A stretch of 64,000 nt of DNA from Streptomyces sp. NBC_01235. Lineage in GTDB: Bacteria; Actinomycetota; Actinomycetes; Streptomycetales; Streptomycetaceae. The notes under the pieces are model-generated. The model ran no database searches and was not told the origin of the DNA. It worked only from the letters and a program-made list of their open reading frames with translations. This document shows, in pieces, positions 46,958 to 55,075 of this stretch (positions within the stretch are counted from its first letter, which is position 1; each line of letters opens with the position of its first letter). Where the stretch lies: assembly GCF_035989285.1 (NCBI RefSeq), contig NZ_CP108513.1:806001-870000 (forward strand), given 5' to 3'. The translations under genes were made by a program, and so were the position numbers.

Positions 46958-47289
46958 CGTGGAACGGGCTGCGGCCTCGGCAGCGCTGCTCCAACCAGCA
47001 GGCGGCGGGGTCGGCGCCACCACCGGGGACGGGGACCTCGTGCACGAGGTCGCCATGGCCGTGTCGGTGGAGAGACGCGCCCTCCACCGGCGCCGCCGGC
47101 GACGATCGGCTCCGGCACCAACCGCCTTGGGCGCGGGCGCCCGTGGTGAATCTGTTGCGCGATCCGCACTGGGGTCACAACGAGGACGGTTGCTCCCAGA
47201 ACCCGCCGCACCCCGGTCGGCCGACGGCGGCCGACTGCCGGGCGTTGGCCGCGAGGGCCCGTACCCGAAGATCACCACGTGCCCGCACC
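46958..47289. other. Non-coding, degraded stretch before the esterase fragment
   Basis: No homology or ribosome-binding site is visible in these 332 bases. Reading frames are open only because of high GC. It probably holds worn remains of the upstream part of the esterase gene that ends at 47512. Confidence 0.35.
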
Positions 47290-47512
47290 GGCACAGCCAC
47301 CACCGCGTGGCGGCTACCTTCGCCACCCTCGGCTGCTTCGACGGCGTCCACTTCGCCCAACGGGCCACCACTTCGGCTCTGTTCGGCGTCGGCCTGACGG
47401 CCCCTGTATGCCCGCCCTCGACGGTCTACGCCGCGATCAACCACTACGCGGGCCAGGACCGCACCGTGACCGTGCGGCCGTTCGCCGACCACGACGGCGG
47501 CTGCGGCTGCGG
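47290..47512 (+). pseudogene. Second acetylxylan esterase C-terminal fragment
   Basis: The peptide includes VAATFATLGCFDGVHFAQRA, ALFGVGLTAPVCPPSTVYAA and TVTVRPFADHDGG, the same C-terminal region of the AXE1/cephalosporin-deacetylase family as the fragment at 9877, but with different residues, so it comes from another gene copy. It ends in a GGCTGC run (47499-47525) that passes into transposase sequence. The nucleophile part is missing. An IS3-type element probably truncated it. Confidence 0.6.
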
Positions 47513-48381
47513 CTGCGGCTGCGACTCCAACAACATCCCGCACACTGTCTCGTGCCGCGCCCTGGGCGTGAGCGAGTCTTGGTTTCACAAGTGGCGCGAT
47601 CGCCGTCCCACCGGGCGTGAACTGCGCAGGCGGCGGCCGGCCGACGAGATCAGGGAGATCTTCACCGAGTCCGGCGGCAGCTACGGATCACCGAAGATCT
47701 TCATTCTGCTGGTCCGCAGGGGCTGGCGCACCTCGGTGAACACCGTCGCGAAGCTGATGGCCGAACTCGGCCTCGTCGCCCGGAAAGTGAGATACCGAAG
47801 CGGGCTGACCAGGCCGGGGAAGCGGCCGGCCGCACCGGACTTCGTCAAGCGGGACTCCACCGCCGAGGAACCCGACCTGGTCTGGGCGGGCGACATGACG
47901 GAGATCGTCACCGAGGAGGCAAGCTCTACCTCGCCACGGTCATCGACCTGTTCTCCCGGCGCCTGCTCGGCTACGCGATGGGCGCCCACCACGACGCGGA
48001 CCTCGTCGTGGCCGCGCTGAACATGGCAGCGGCCACCCGCGGCGGTGACGTCCGCAGCGTGATCTTCCACTCGGACCGCGGAAGCGAGTACGCCTCACGG
48101 AAGTTCGCCCGAGCCTGCCGCCGGCTGGGAGTGACGCAGTCCATGGGCCGGGTCGGCTCGTGCTTCGACAACGCCGTCAGCGAGGCTTTCAACAGTGTCC
48201 TCAAGGTCGAGTACGTCCACCGGCACACCTTCGCCACCCGCACCGGGGCCCGAATCAGGATCGCCACCTGGATCACCGACTTCTACACACCCGCCGACTA
48301 CACAGCGTGTGCGGGTTCAAGAGCCCGATCGACTACGAGAACGAGTACTGGGCCAGCCTCACCATGAGACTGGCTGCATAG
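47513..48381 (+). pseudogene. IS3-family transposase (OrfB), frameshifted and truncated
   Basis: The OrfB-like frame shows RALGVSESWFHKWRDRRPTG and SGGSYGSPKI (helix-turn-helix-like HTH_21 region), then PDLVWAGDMTEIVTEE with the first catalytic Asp. A lost G near 47922 shifts frame; the core continues as LFSRRLLGYAMGAHHDADLV, VIFHSDRGSEYAS (second Asp) and FDNAVSEAFNSVLKVE (Glu). A second shift near 48290 moves the final SVCGFKSPIDYENEYWASL to another frame, ending at 48381. No OrfA is present upstream. The element is inactive alone. Confidence 0.85.
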
Positions 48382-48698
48382 GAAGGACTCCGCAGTTCGA
48401 GGGGATTGACAGTCGGCATCTCACCGCGGAGCAAGCACGGAACTCTCGTCCAGGGATTTACGCGCTCCCTGCCCGGGTTCTGCACTCACCAGACCGCCCT
48501 GGCACCCACAGACTGCCGGTCTCACGCAGCGTGACGATCCAAAATGCGTGCCCTTCACTGGTTGCGCGTTTGCCTCGGACAACCGGTCCGGACCGTTGCG
48601 CACGTCTGCTGGAACCTCAGGTCACAGCTCCGGCGTTGCGCACGAGATCGCGCACCTTACAGACGGGCGTCTGACCGACGGTCGCCGACACCGGTCAG
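48382..48698. other. Non-coding stretch after the IS3 remnant
   Basis: No coding signal was recognised in these 317 bases. It may include the IS right end, but no convincing terminal inverted repeat was found because the left end is lost. Confidence 0.4.
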
Positions 48699-48729
48699 GG
48701 GGCGGGGCACTCGTGGAGTGCCCCGCCCC
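48699..48729 (-). terminator. Strong hairpin terminator after gnd
   Basis: GGGCGGGGCACTC and its exact inverse flank a 3-base loop, with one further G-C pair outside: a 14-bp stem in 31 bases. It starts 18 bases after the gnd stop codon. There is no long U-tract, as is common for high-GC terminators. Confidence 0.9.
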
Positions 48730-48746
48730 TCTCGTATCGGGATCTG

Positions 48747-50186
48747 TCAGGCCGACGTCTCCGGGCGACCGGCCTCGGCCCAGTGGGTGTGGAAGGCACC
48801 GGGGCGGTCGGTGCGGCCGTAGGTGTGGGCGCCGAAGTAGTCGCGCTGGCCCTGGAGGAGGGCGGCGGGCAGGCGGCCGGCGCGCAGGGTGTCGTAGTGG
48901 GCGAGCGCGGCGGAGAAGGCCGGGACGGGGATGCCGCGACGGGCGGCGGAGGCAACGGTCTCCCGCCAGGGCACCTGCGCGTCGGTGATCTCCATGGCGA
49001 ACTCCATCTCGCCGAGCAGGCTGACCAGGTCCGGGTCGGCGGCGTACGCGGCGCGGATGCGGTCGAGGAACGAGGCGCGGATGATGCAGCCGCCGCGCCA
49101 GATCCGGGCGACCGCGCCCAGGTCGATCTTCCAGCCGAACTCGCCGGCCGCGTCCAGGATCATCTTCCAGCCCTGGTCGTAGGCGATGACCTTCGAGGCG
49201 TACAGGGCGTGCTCGACCTGCGAGGTGAAGCGCGTGGCCTCGGTGCGGCTGAGCGGGGGCGTGGTGCCGCCGGGGAGTCCGGCGTACGCGGCGCGCAGTT
49301 CGCTCTGGCTGGAGGCGGCGCGGGCGAAGGTGGCCTGGGCGATGGCGGTGACCGGGGAGCCCAGGTCCAGGGCGGTCTGCACGGTCCAGCGGCCGGTGCC
49401 CTTCTGGCCGGCGGCGTCGACGACGATGTCGACGAAGGGCTTGCCGGTGGTGGCGTCGGTGTGGGCGAGGACCTCGGCGGTGATCTCGATCAGGTAGGAG
49501 CCGAGCCGGCCCTCGTTCCAGGTGCGGAAGACCTCGGCGATCTCGGCCGGGCTGTAGCCGGCGACCTGGCGCAGCAGGTCGTACGCCTCGGCGATGAGCT
49601 GCATGTCGGCGTACTCGATGCCGTTGTGGACCATCTTGACGAAGTGTCCGGCGCCGTCGGTGCCGATGTGCGTGGCGCACGGCTCCCCGTCCACCTTGGC
49701 GCTGATGGACTCGAACATGGGGCCGAGGACGTCGTACGACTCGGTCGAGCCGCCGACCATGACGGCCGGCCCGTTCAGCGCGCCCTCCTCGCCGCCGGAG
49801 ACGCCGGCGCCGACGAAGTGGAGACCGCGCTCACGCAGGGCCTCCTCGCGCCGGCGGGTATCGGCGTAGTGGGCGTTGCCGCCGTCGATGATCATGTCGC
49901 CGGGCTCCAGGAGCGGGGCGAACTCGTCGATGACGGCGTCGGTGACCGCGCCCGCCTGCACCATGATCATCAGTCGGCGGGGGCGTTCGAGCGCGGCCAC
50001 GAAGTCCGCGGCCGACTCGGCGGGGACGAAGGTGCCCTCGTGGCCGAACTCCTCGACGAGCGCGCGGGTGCGTCCGGCGGTGCGGTTGTGGACGGCGACG
50101 GTGTAGCCGTTGCGGGCGAAGTTGCGCGCGAGGTTGCGGCCCATCACGCCGAGGCCGGTGACGCCGATGGCGGCGGTTGCGTTCAC
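48747..50186 (-). CDS. gnd: 6-phosphogluconate dehydrogenase, decarboxylating
   Basis: The 479-residue enzyme of the pentose-phosphate pathway converts 6-phosphogluconate to ribulose 5-phosphate with NADP. It has IGVTGLGVMGRNLARNFARN (dinucleotide motif), FVGAGVSGGEEGALNGPAVM with the catalytic region, GTDGAGHFVKMVHNGIEYAD (Lys and Asn ligands) and IDLGAVARIWRGGCIIRASF. Full length for the long NADP-type (about 470-480). The NRTAGR segment after the second strand suits NADP phosphate binding. The gene is monocistronic with a strong terminator. Confidence 0.95.
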   Translation of the reverse strand: MNATAAIGVTGLGVMGRNLARNFARNGYTVAVHNRTAGRTRALVEEFGHEGTFVPAESAADFVAALERPRRLMIMVQAGAVTDAVIDEFAPLLEPGDMIIDGGNAHYADTRRREEALRERGLHFVGAGVSGGEEGALNGPAVMVGGSTESYDVLGPMFESISAKVDGEPCATHIGTDGAGHFVKMVHNGIEYADMQLIAEAYDLLRQVAGYSPAEIAEVFRTWNEGRLGSYLIEITAEVLAHTDATTGKPFVDIVVDAAGQKGTGRWTVQTALDLGSPVTAIAQATFARAASSQSELRAAYAGLPGGTTPPLSRTEATRFTSQVEHALYASKVIAYDQGWKMILDAAGEFGWKIDLGAVARIWRGGCIIRASFLDRIRAAYAADPDLVSLLGEMEFAMEITDAQVPWRETVASAARRGIPVPAFSAALAHYDTLRAGRLPAALLQGQRDYFGAHTYGRTDRPGAFHTHWAEAGRPETSA

Positions 50187-50363
50187 GAGGTACGTCCCTA
50201 GGATCGGTGGCGTGGTCGGAGGGGCGCGCGGCCCCCGGTACCCCCAGGTACGGACCGTCGGCCGGTTCTTCTCGATCCCTCACCGATTCCTTGCGCCGAT
50301 CGGTCCCACCGAGCCTCCCGGGCCGGACGAACCGGCCGGACCGCCCCACCGCCCGAGCAGCCG

Positions 50364-50870
50364 CTACCGGCGCCGCCAGGGCAGCACCGCGGGGTCGGAC
50401 TCGGCGCCTTCGGCCCGGTGCAGGGCCTCGCTGATCGCCTCACCGATCTCCGCGAACTGGCGCACCTGCTCGGGGGTGAGGACGTCGAACACCGCCCGGC
50501 GCACGGCCTCCACATGACCGGGGGCGACCTCCTCCAGCAGGGCCTTTCCCTCGCCGGTGAGGAAGGCGAGCTGGCCGCGGCCGTCGGCGGGGTCCTCCCT
50601 GCGGTCCACGAGGCCGACCTCGCGCAGCCGGTTCACCGCGTGGGTGAGCCGACTGCGCGTGATCTTCAGACGCTCGGCGAGCTCCGACATGCCGAGGGTG
50701 GTGTCGGGGGCCATGGAGAGGTAGGCCAGCAGGCTGTAGTCGGCGTGCGTCATCCCGGCATCGCGCCGCAACTGCCGGTTGAGGTAGTCGACGAGCAGCG
50801 TGGAGAAGTCGACGTAGGCCAGCCAGGCTCGTCGTTCGTCGGCGTTGAGCCAGCGGGGCGTCGTGGACAT
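50364..50870 (-). CDS. MarR-family transcriptional regulator
   Basis: This 168-residue winged-helix protein reads DAGMTHADYSLLAYLSMAPD, ELAERLKITRSRLTHAVNRL (recognition helix) and DRREDPADGRGQLAFLTGEG (wing). It is typical of MarR repressors that sense phenolic or oxidative compounds. ATG at 50870 is preferred to a GTG two codons earlier; neither has a clear ribosome site. A small palindrome lies 31 bases upstream. The neighbouring divergent gene is dead, so the target is unknown. Confidence 0.88.
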   Translation of the reverse strand: MSTTPRWLNADERRAWLAYVDFSTLLVDYLNRQLRRDAGMTHADYSLLAYLSMAPDTTLGMSELAERLKITRSRLTHAVNRLREVGLVDRREDPADGRGQLAFLTGEGKALLEEVAPGHVEAVRRAVFDVLTPEQVRQFAEIGEAISEALHRAEGAESDPAVLPWRRR

Positions 50871-50900
50871 GAGCACACATTACCCACGACAACGGCTGTT

Positions 50901-50914
50901 TGATTTTTCAATCA
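50901..50914. promoter_or_regulatory. Palindrome upstream of the MarR gene
   Basis: TGATTTTTCAATCA has 5-bp inverse arms around TTTC in a local AT island. This size and position fit an autoregulatory MarR site. Function is inferred. Confidence 0.45.
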
Positions 50915-51556
50915 CTAAGAGAAGGGCACCCACGGGCACCTCGGCCAGGCGGTCCACCTGGTCGGGGTCCGAGGACCAGCGCTTGGGTCCGATCGGCCCG
51001 GCGCCTTCGCCGTACGGTTCGCCGGCCCAGGTCCGGCGCAGCGGGGCCATCCGTTCGTCGAGGCGGCGGCCCGCCGGCGGAGATCGATGCCCGCGGCCGG
51101 ACAGTCGTCCTCACGACCGCCGATGCCGATGCCGATGCCGAGCGTGAACCGGCCGCCCGGCACACGGTCCGGGGTCGCGGTCCGCTTGGCCGGCAGGGCC
51201 GTGTTGTGGACGGGCGCGATCAGCACCTCGGTCTGCACACGGATGCGGGAGGTCGCGCCGGCGAGCGCCGCCAGGGTGACGAGGGGTTCGGGGGTGTGGA
51301 AGACCAGCCGGCGGGTGAGGTCGGTGAGCGTGCGCGTCCGCAGGCCGGCCGCGCTCCGCTCGGGGGCCGCCGCGGTGGTGGCCGCCTCAGGCGCGTCGGC
51401 CACCGCCGCCGGGGCCTGGGCCCGCGCCGGCTCCGTCGCCGGTCGAGCAGGCCGAGCGAGGTGAACAGCCCCGCGTCGGCACGCCGGGCCCAGCTCAGCA
51501 GCAGTGCGGTGTCGTCGATGGGGAGACCGAGACCGATCTTCGTGGGCGCAATCCTC
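50915..51556 (-). pseudogene. Decayed LLM-class (F420/flavin) oxidoreductase
   Basis: The minus strand begins PTKIGLGLPIDDTALLLSWA and RRADAGLFTSLGLLDR, then a non-homologous Ala/Arg-rich stretch. LVFHTPEPLVTLAALAGATS, RIRVQTEVLIAPVHNTALPA and FTLGIGIGIGGREDD follow in a changed frame. The remaining RLDERMAPLRRTWAGEPYGE and GPIGPKRWSSDPDQVDRLAE lie in another frame, and the C-terminal half is missing. No normal start codon is present (ATT follows GGAGG). Several lesions and no intact frame show a dead gene. Confidence 0.65.
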
Positions 51557-51789
51557 CGGAGGGCATGACGACAGAGACTGCCGCCCCCTCCCTGGCCCCG
51601 CGCGCTCCGCGCGGACCTGCTCCCGTTCTGCGGCGTTGGTCACAGAGAGCTGTTTCTTCGGAGTGCGGAGACCGTAACGGGGCAACTGATCCTCCGCAGA
51701 CCCTTTTCCGCGCGATGCCCGCCCGGGCGGGTTCCGTGGACCTGCGGGATCGCCGAGCGCCCCGCAGCACCGTCCAGGCTGTCGTCCGT

Positions 51790-51824
51790 GACCGGCGGAG
51801 GCTGCGTGCCCGCCACCGCCGGTC
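51790..51824 (-). terminator. Hairpin downstream of the mannanase gene
   Basis: GACCGGCGG and its exact inverse CCGCCGGTC flank a 17-base loop, 15 bases after the stop codon. A probable terminator for the leftward gene. Confidence 0.55.
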
Positions 51825-51838
51825 GGTGAGACTGCCGG

Positions 51839-53548
51839 TCAACTGGTGGCGCAGGCACCGCCGTTGAGGGTGAACGCAGTCGGTGCGGTGTTGGTCGCGC
51901 CCTTGCTGCCGATGAAGCCGACGGTGACCGAGCCGCCGGCGGGGACGGTGGAGGTGTAGGAGGCGGGGGCGACGCTCACCGTGCCGCCGCTCTGGGTGGC
52001 GGTCCCGCCCCACATGTTGGTGACGGTCTGACCGTCGGCGAACGCGAAGACCAGCTTCCAGCCGCTGATGGCGGAGGCGCCGGTGTTGCGCAGCGCGATC
52101 TCGCCCTGGAAGCCGCCCGGCCACTCCCCCACGACGCGGTAACCGACGGAGCAGGCCACAGCCGGCGCGCTGCCGGTGGTGACGTTCACCGTGGCCGAGC
52201 GGGCGGAGCGGTTCCCGGCGGCGTCGCGTGCGTAGACGGCGAAGGTGTACGCGGTGTTAGCCGTCAGGCCGGTCACGGTCGCGGTGCTGGTGGTGGACGC
52301 GGCGACATCGGTCTCGGTCGTTCCGCTGATCCGTACGACGTCGTAGCCGGCGACGCCGACGTTGTCGGTGGCGGCGGTCCAGGTGAGGGTGGCGGAGGTG
52401 GCCGTCACGGCGGAGGCGGCCGGGGTGCCGGGGGTGGTCGGTGCCTGGGTGTCGCCCGGGGTGCCGCCGCCGAAGATCGTGGCTTCCTTGGCGGTCTGGG
52501 CGATGCCGTTGACGCCGTTGAAGACGCGCTGGCCCCACGAACTGAGCTGCGTGGGATCGAAGTTGAGCGTCAGGTCCAGGACCGGGTCGGTGTTGCCGCT
52601 CCAGGACCAGGCCAGGTAGCCGAGCCCCAGCTGCTGGGCGGTGGCCATCATGGTGTCCTCGTCGGGGTCGCCCCACTGGTCGGCGGGGCCGCCGAACTCA
52701 CCGATGAGGATGGGGAGTTTAGCGTTGACGAAGGCGTTCAGGTAGTCGGTGATCTCCGCCGCGGTGTCGTAGACGCTGTACATGTGGATCGAGAAGATCA
52801 GGTTGCCGGTGGGGTCGGCCGCGTAGACGGACTGAGCGTTGGCACGCATGACGCCCTGAAGGTCCTGGCCCCAGTTGGGCGCGTCCACCATGATCGTGTG
52901 CTCGAAGCCGGCGTTGCGCAGTTTCTTGATCGCGGCGGTCGTGGGGGCGGTCCACCCCTCGGGGCTGGTGTTGCCCCAGGGCTCGTTGCCGATGTTGACG
53001 ATGATGTAGTTCTCCTGGCCGGCGAGCACGTCCTTCAGACCGATCCAGTAGTCGGCCGCCTGGTCGAGCGTGCCGGCCGCGCTGTCCTCGCCGTAGCCGG
53101 TGGTGTCGTGCACCTCCAGAACACAGATGAGCCGGTTGGCCTTGCACTGGGCGACGACGTTCGCCACGTCGGCGGCGCTGTTGGCGCTCCAGCGGTGGCC
53201 GTCGGCGAGGACCACACGCACGGTGTTGGCGCCCATCGCCTTGATGTCGGCGAGCGACTGCTGCGTCCGGCCCTGATACCAGGTGTGGGCGTGGTTGACA
53301 CCGCGCATGACGAAGTCGTTCCCGTTGCCCTCGACCAGGCGGCCGTTGCTGATGTGGAGGCCGGTGGCGAGGGTGCCGGACGACCGGGCCGGGGCCGGGG
53401 GCTGGGCCTGCGCGACGGCCGGGCAGAGAGCACCGACGAGGACCATCAGGCCGAGGAGGGCCGCGAGCCTGGTCAGCAGGCTGGTCAAGGGGCGTGTGCG
53501 CGGCGTGCGTCGTAACGTGCTGCTTGTCGTGCTTCTTGTCGTTCTCAC
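51839..53548 (-). CDS. Secreted GH5 (subfamily 8-like) beta-mannanase with Fn3 and CBM2
   Basis: The 569-residue precursor has a signal peptide (LLTRLAALLGLMVLVGALCP). The GH5 domain (about 55-345) contains MRGVNHAHTWYQGRTQQSLA and VVLADGHRWS, typical of mannanases. YIIVNIGNEPWGN holds the acid/base Glu and PILIGEFGGPADQWG the nucleophile Glu. An Fn3 domain (APTTPGTPAASAVTATSATL) links to a CBM2 (CSVGYRVVGEWPGGFQGEIA). It hydrolyses beta-1,4-mannan. The GTG at 53548 has TGGAG upstream. A perfect CebR-type box lies 36 bases upstream, so cello- or manno-oligosaccharide induction is likely. Confidence 0.92.
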   Translation of the reverse strand: MRTTRSTTSSTLRRTPRTRPLTSLLTRLAALLGLMVLVGALCPAVAQAQPPAPARSSGTLATGLHISNGRLVEGNGNDFVMRGVNHAHTWYQGRTQQSLADIKAMGANTVRVVLADGHRWSANSAADVANVVAQCKANRLICVLEVHDTTGYGEDSAAGTLDQAADYWIGLKDVLAGQENYIIVNIGNEPWGNTSPEGWTAPTTAAIKKLRNAGFEHTIMVDAPNWGQDLQGVMRANAQSVYAADPTGNLIFSIHMYSVYDTAAEITDYLNAFVNAKLPILIGEFGGPADQWGDPDEDTMMATAQQLGLGYLAWSWSGNTDPVLDLTLNFDPTQLSSWGQRVFNGVNGIAQTAKEATIFGGGTPGDTQAPTTPGTPAASAVTATSATLTWTAATDNVGVAGYDVVRISGTTETDVAASTTSTATVTGLTANTAYTFAVYARDAAGNRSARSATVNVTTGSAPAVACSVGYRVVGEWPGGFQGEIALRNTGASAISGWKLVFAFADGQTVTNMWGGTATQSGGTVSVAPASYTSTVPAGGSVTVGFIGSKGATNTAPTAFTLNGGACATS

Positions 53549-53583
53549 TGCGACTCCAGAAGTGAGGCCAAGAAACGGGTGTG

Positions 53584-53597
53584 TGGGAGCGCTCCCA
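53584..53597. promoter_or_regulatory. Perfect CebR-type operator before the mannanase gene
   Basis: TGGGAGCGCTCCCA is a perfect 14-bp palindrome identical to the known streptomycete cellulase operator. It places the mannanase in the same presumed regulon as the GH6 gene. Confidence 0.92.
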
Positions 53598-53649
53598 TAA
53601 AGCCATCGCGTCAAGTACACGTCAAGACATCGCGCACGGAGATAAAGAA

Positions 53650-53683
53650 GGGGCAGTATCGCTCGGCCATGCGGTACTGCCCC
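53650..53683 (-). terminator. Hairpin terminator after the P450 gene
   Basis: GGGGCAGTA and TACTGCCCC form a 9-bp stem around a 16-base loop that itself has a CGC/GCG pair. It begins 10 bases after the P450 stop and precedes the mannanase promoter. Confidence 0.8.
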
Positions 53684-53692
53684 GTGCCGGTG

Positions 53693-54976
53693 TCAGGCGA
53701 GGGTGACCTCGACGGGCAGCTTCTTGATGCCGTTGACGAAGTTGGAGCGCACGCGCGGGACGTCGCCGGCCAGGCGGATGTCGGCGAGGCGGGGAACGAG
53801 TTCCTCGAACATGATGCGGATCTCGGTGCGGGCGAGCAGGTTGCCCAGGCACAGGTGGGGGCTGCCCTTGCCGAAGGTGACGTGGTCGTTGTGCTGCCGG
53901 GCGACGTCGAAGTCGTAGGGGTTGCCGAAGACCTCCTCGTCACGGTTGCCGGAGGCGAACCACATCACGACCTTGTCGCCCTCCTTGACCCGCTTGCCGC
54001 CGAGTTCGACGTCCCGGGTAGCGGTGCGCCGGAAGTGGTAGACGGGTGAGGCCCAGCGCAGGAACTCCTCCACCGCGGTGGGGATCAGGGACGGGTCGTC
54101 CTTGAGCCGGGCCAGCTGCTCGGGGTGCTGGAGGAGGGCCAGCATCGAGTGGGTGATGGTGTGCCGGGTGGTCTCGTTGCCGGCCACGACCAGGAGCAGG
54201 AAGTAGCTGTCGAAGTCCTGCGGCGAGAGCGGGACTCCGTCGCGCGGGGTGGTGTTGACGAGCTTCGAGACCAGATCGCTGCCCTCACCCCCTCGCCGCT
54301 GACGTGCCAGCTCCCGGCCGTACTCGAAGACTTCGAGCGAGGCGGGCGAACGGAACGGCAGGTCGCGGTACTTCTCGCTCTCCGCGCTGTACAGCAGGAC
54401 GTCCGCGTAGTCGGGGTCGGTGTTGCCGATGATGCGGTTGCCCCAGTCGATGAGCTGCTGGTTGTCCTCCGGCGGGACGTCCAGCAACCGGGCCAGCACG
54501 TTGATGGGGAAGTCGGCGGACACCTCCTTGACGAAGTCGAAGCTGCCCTTGGCGAGGGCCGCGTCCAGTGTCTTCGCCGTCAGACCGCGCAGGAAGTCGG
54601 CGTAGCTGTTGATGACACCGGCGCCGAACTGGCGCTGGATCACGCTGCGCAGGGCCCGGTGGCGGACGCCGTCCAGCTCCAGGATGGAGGCGCGCTTCTT
54701 GATCTGGTCGTCGTCGACCTCTTCGAGATTGACGAACCTGGTGGAGGTGAAGGTCTCGGCGTCGCGGTCCACGCGGGCGATGTCGGCGTGCCGGGTCACC
54801 GCCCAGAAACCGGAGTTGGGGGCCTCCTCGGGCTGCCAGTGCACCGGGTCCTCGTGGCGCAGGGTGTGGAACATGCGCCAGGGGGTGACCCCGTCGGTGA
54901 AGTTGTCCAGGTCGGCGAGGTCGACGTCGGCGAGCGGCATGGGTTCGCTCACGGCGGGGGTCAGGATCTCGGTCAT
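53693..54976 (-). CDS. Cytochrome P450
   Basis: This 427-residue soluble P450 has the I-helix oxygen-binding motif VVAGNETTRHTITHS, ExxR in LRWASPVYHFRRTATRDVEL-adjacent EEFLR, and the heme loop FGKGSPHLCLG with Cys376. It should hydroxylate or dealkylate a small aromatic or similar substrate with electrons from the ferredoxin and reductase at 56753 and 56948. The ATG at 54976 is chosen because GGAG precedes it. It follows the glutamine-synthetase-like gene by 97 bases containing repeats, and is transcribed with it to the terminator at 53650. Confidence 0.92.
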   Translation of the reverse strand: MTEILTPAVSEPMPLADVDLADLDNFTDGVTPWRMFHTLRHEDPVHWQPEEAPNSGFWAVTRHADIARVDRDAETFTSTRFVNLEEVDDDQIKKRASILELDGVRHRALRSVIQRQFGAGVINSYADFLRGLTAKTLDAALAKGSFDFVKEVSADFPINVLARLLDVPPEDNQQLIDWGNRIIGNTDPDYADVLLYSAESEKYRDLPFRSPASLEVFEYGRELARQRRGGEGSDLVSKLVNTTPRDGVPLSPQDFDSYFLLLVVAGNETTRHTITHSMLALLQHPEQLARLKDDPSLIPTAVEEFLRWASPVYHFRRTATRDVELGGKRVKEGDKVVMWFASGNRDEEVFGNPYDFDVARQHNDHVTFGKGSPHLCLGNLLARTEIRIMFEELVPRLADIRLAGDVPRVRSNFVNGIKKLPVEVTLA

Positions 54977-55027
54977 GCGTGGCTCCAAGAGGGCACAGAT
55001 GTCACAGCGGTCACGGCCGTCATGGCA

Positions 55028-55075
55028 GTCACGTCTGTCGTGGCTGTCGTGGCCGTCACGTCTGTCGTGGCTGTC
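55028..55075 (-). repeat. 21-bp direct repeat between the GS-like and P450 genes
   Basis: The segment 55028-55048 is repeated exactly at 55055-55075 (27-bp period), inside a longer run of GTCAC/GTCGTGGC-type units from about 55000. The second copy includes the stop region of the GS-like gene. It may act as an intergenic attenuator or simply be slippage-prone DNA. Confidence 0.85.

Noticed and set aside
51567..51789. A possible small gene between the LLM remnant and the mannanase terminator
   Set aside because: Short frames on both strands have no ribosome site and no recognisable sequence.
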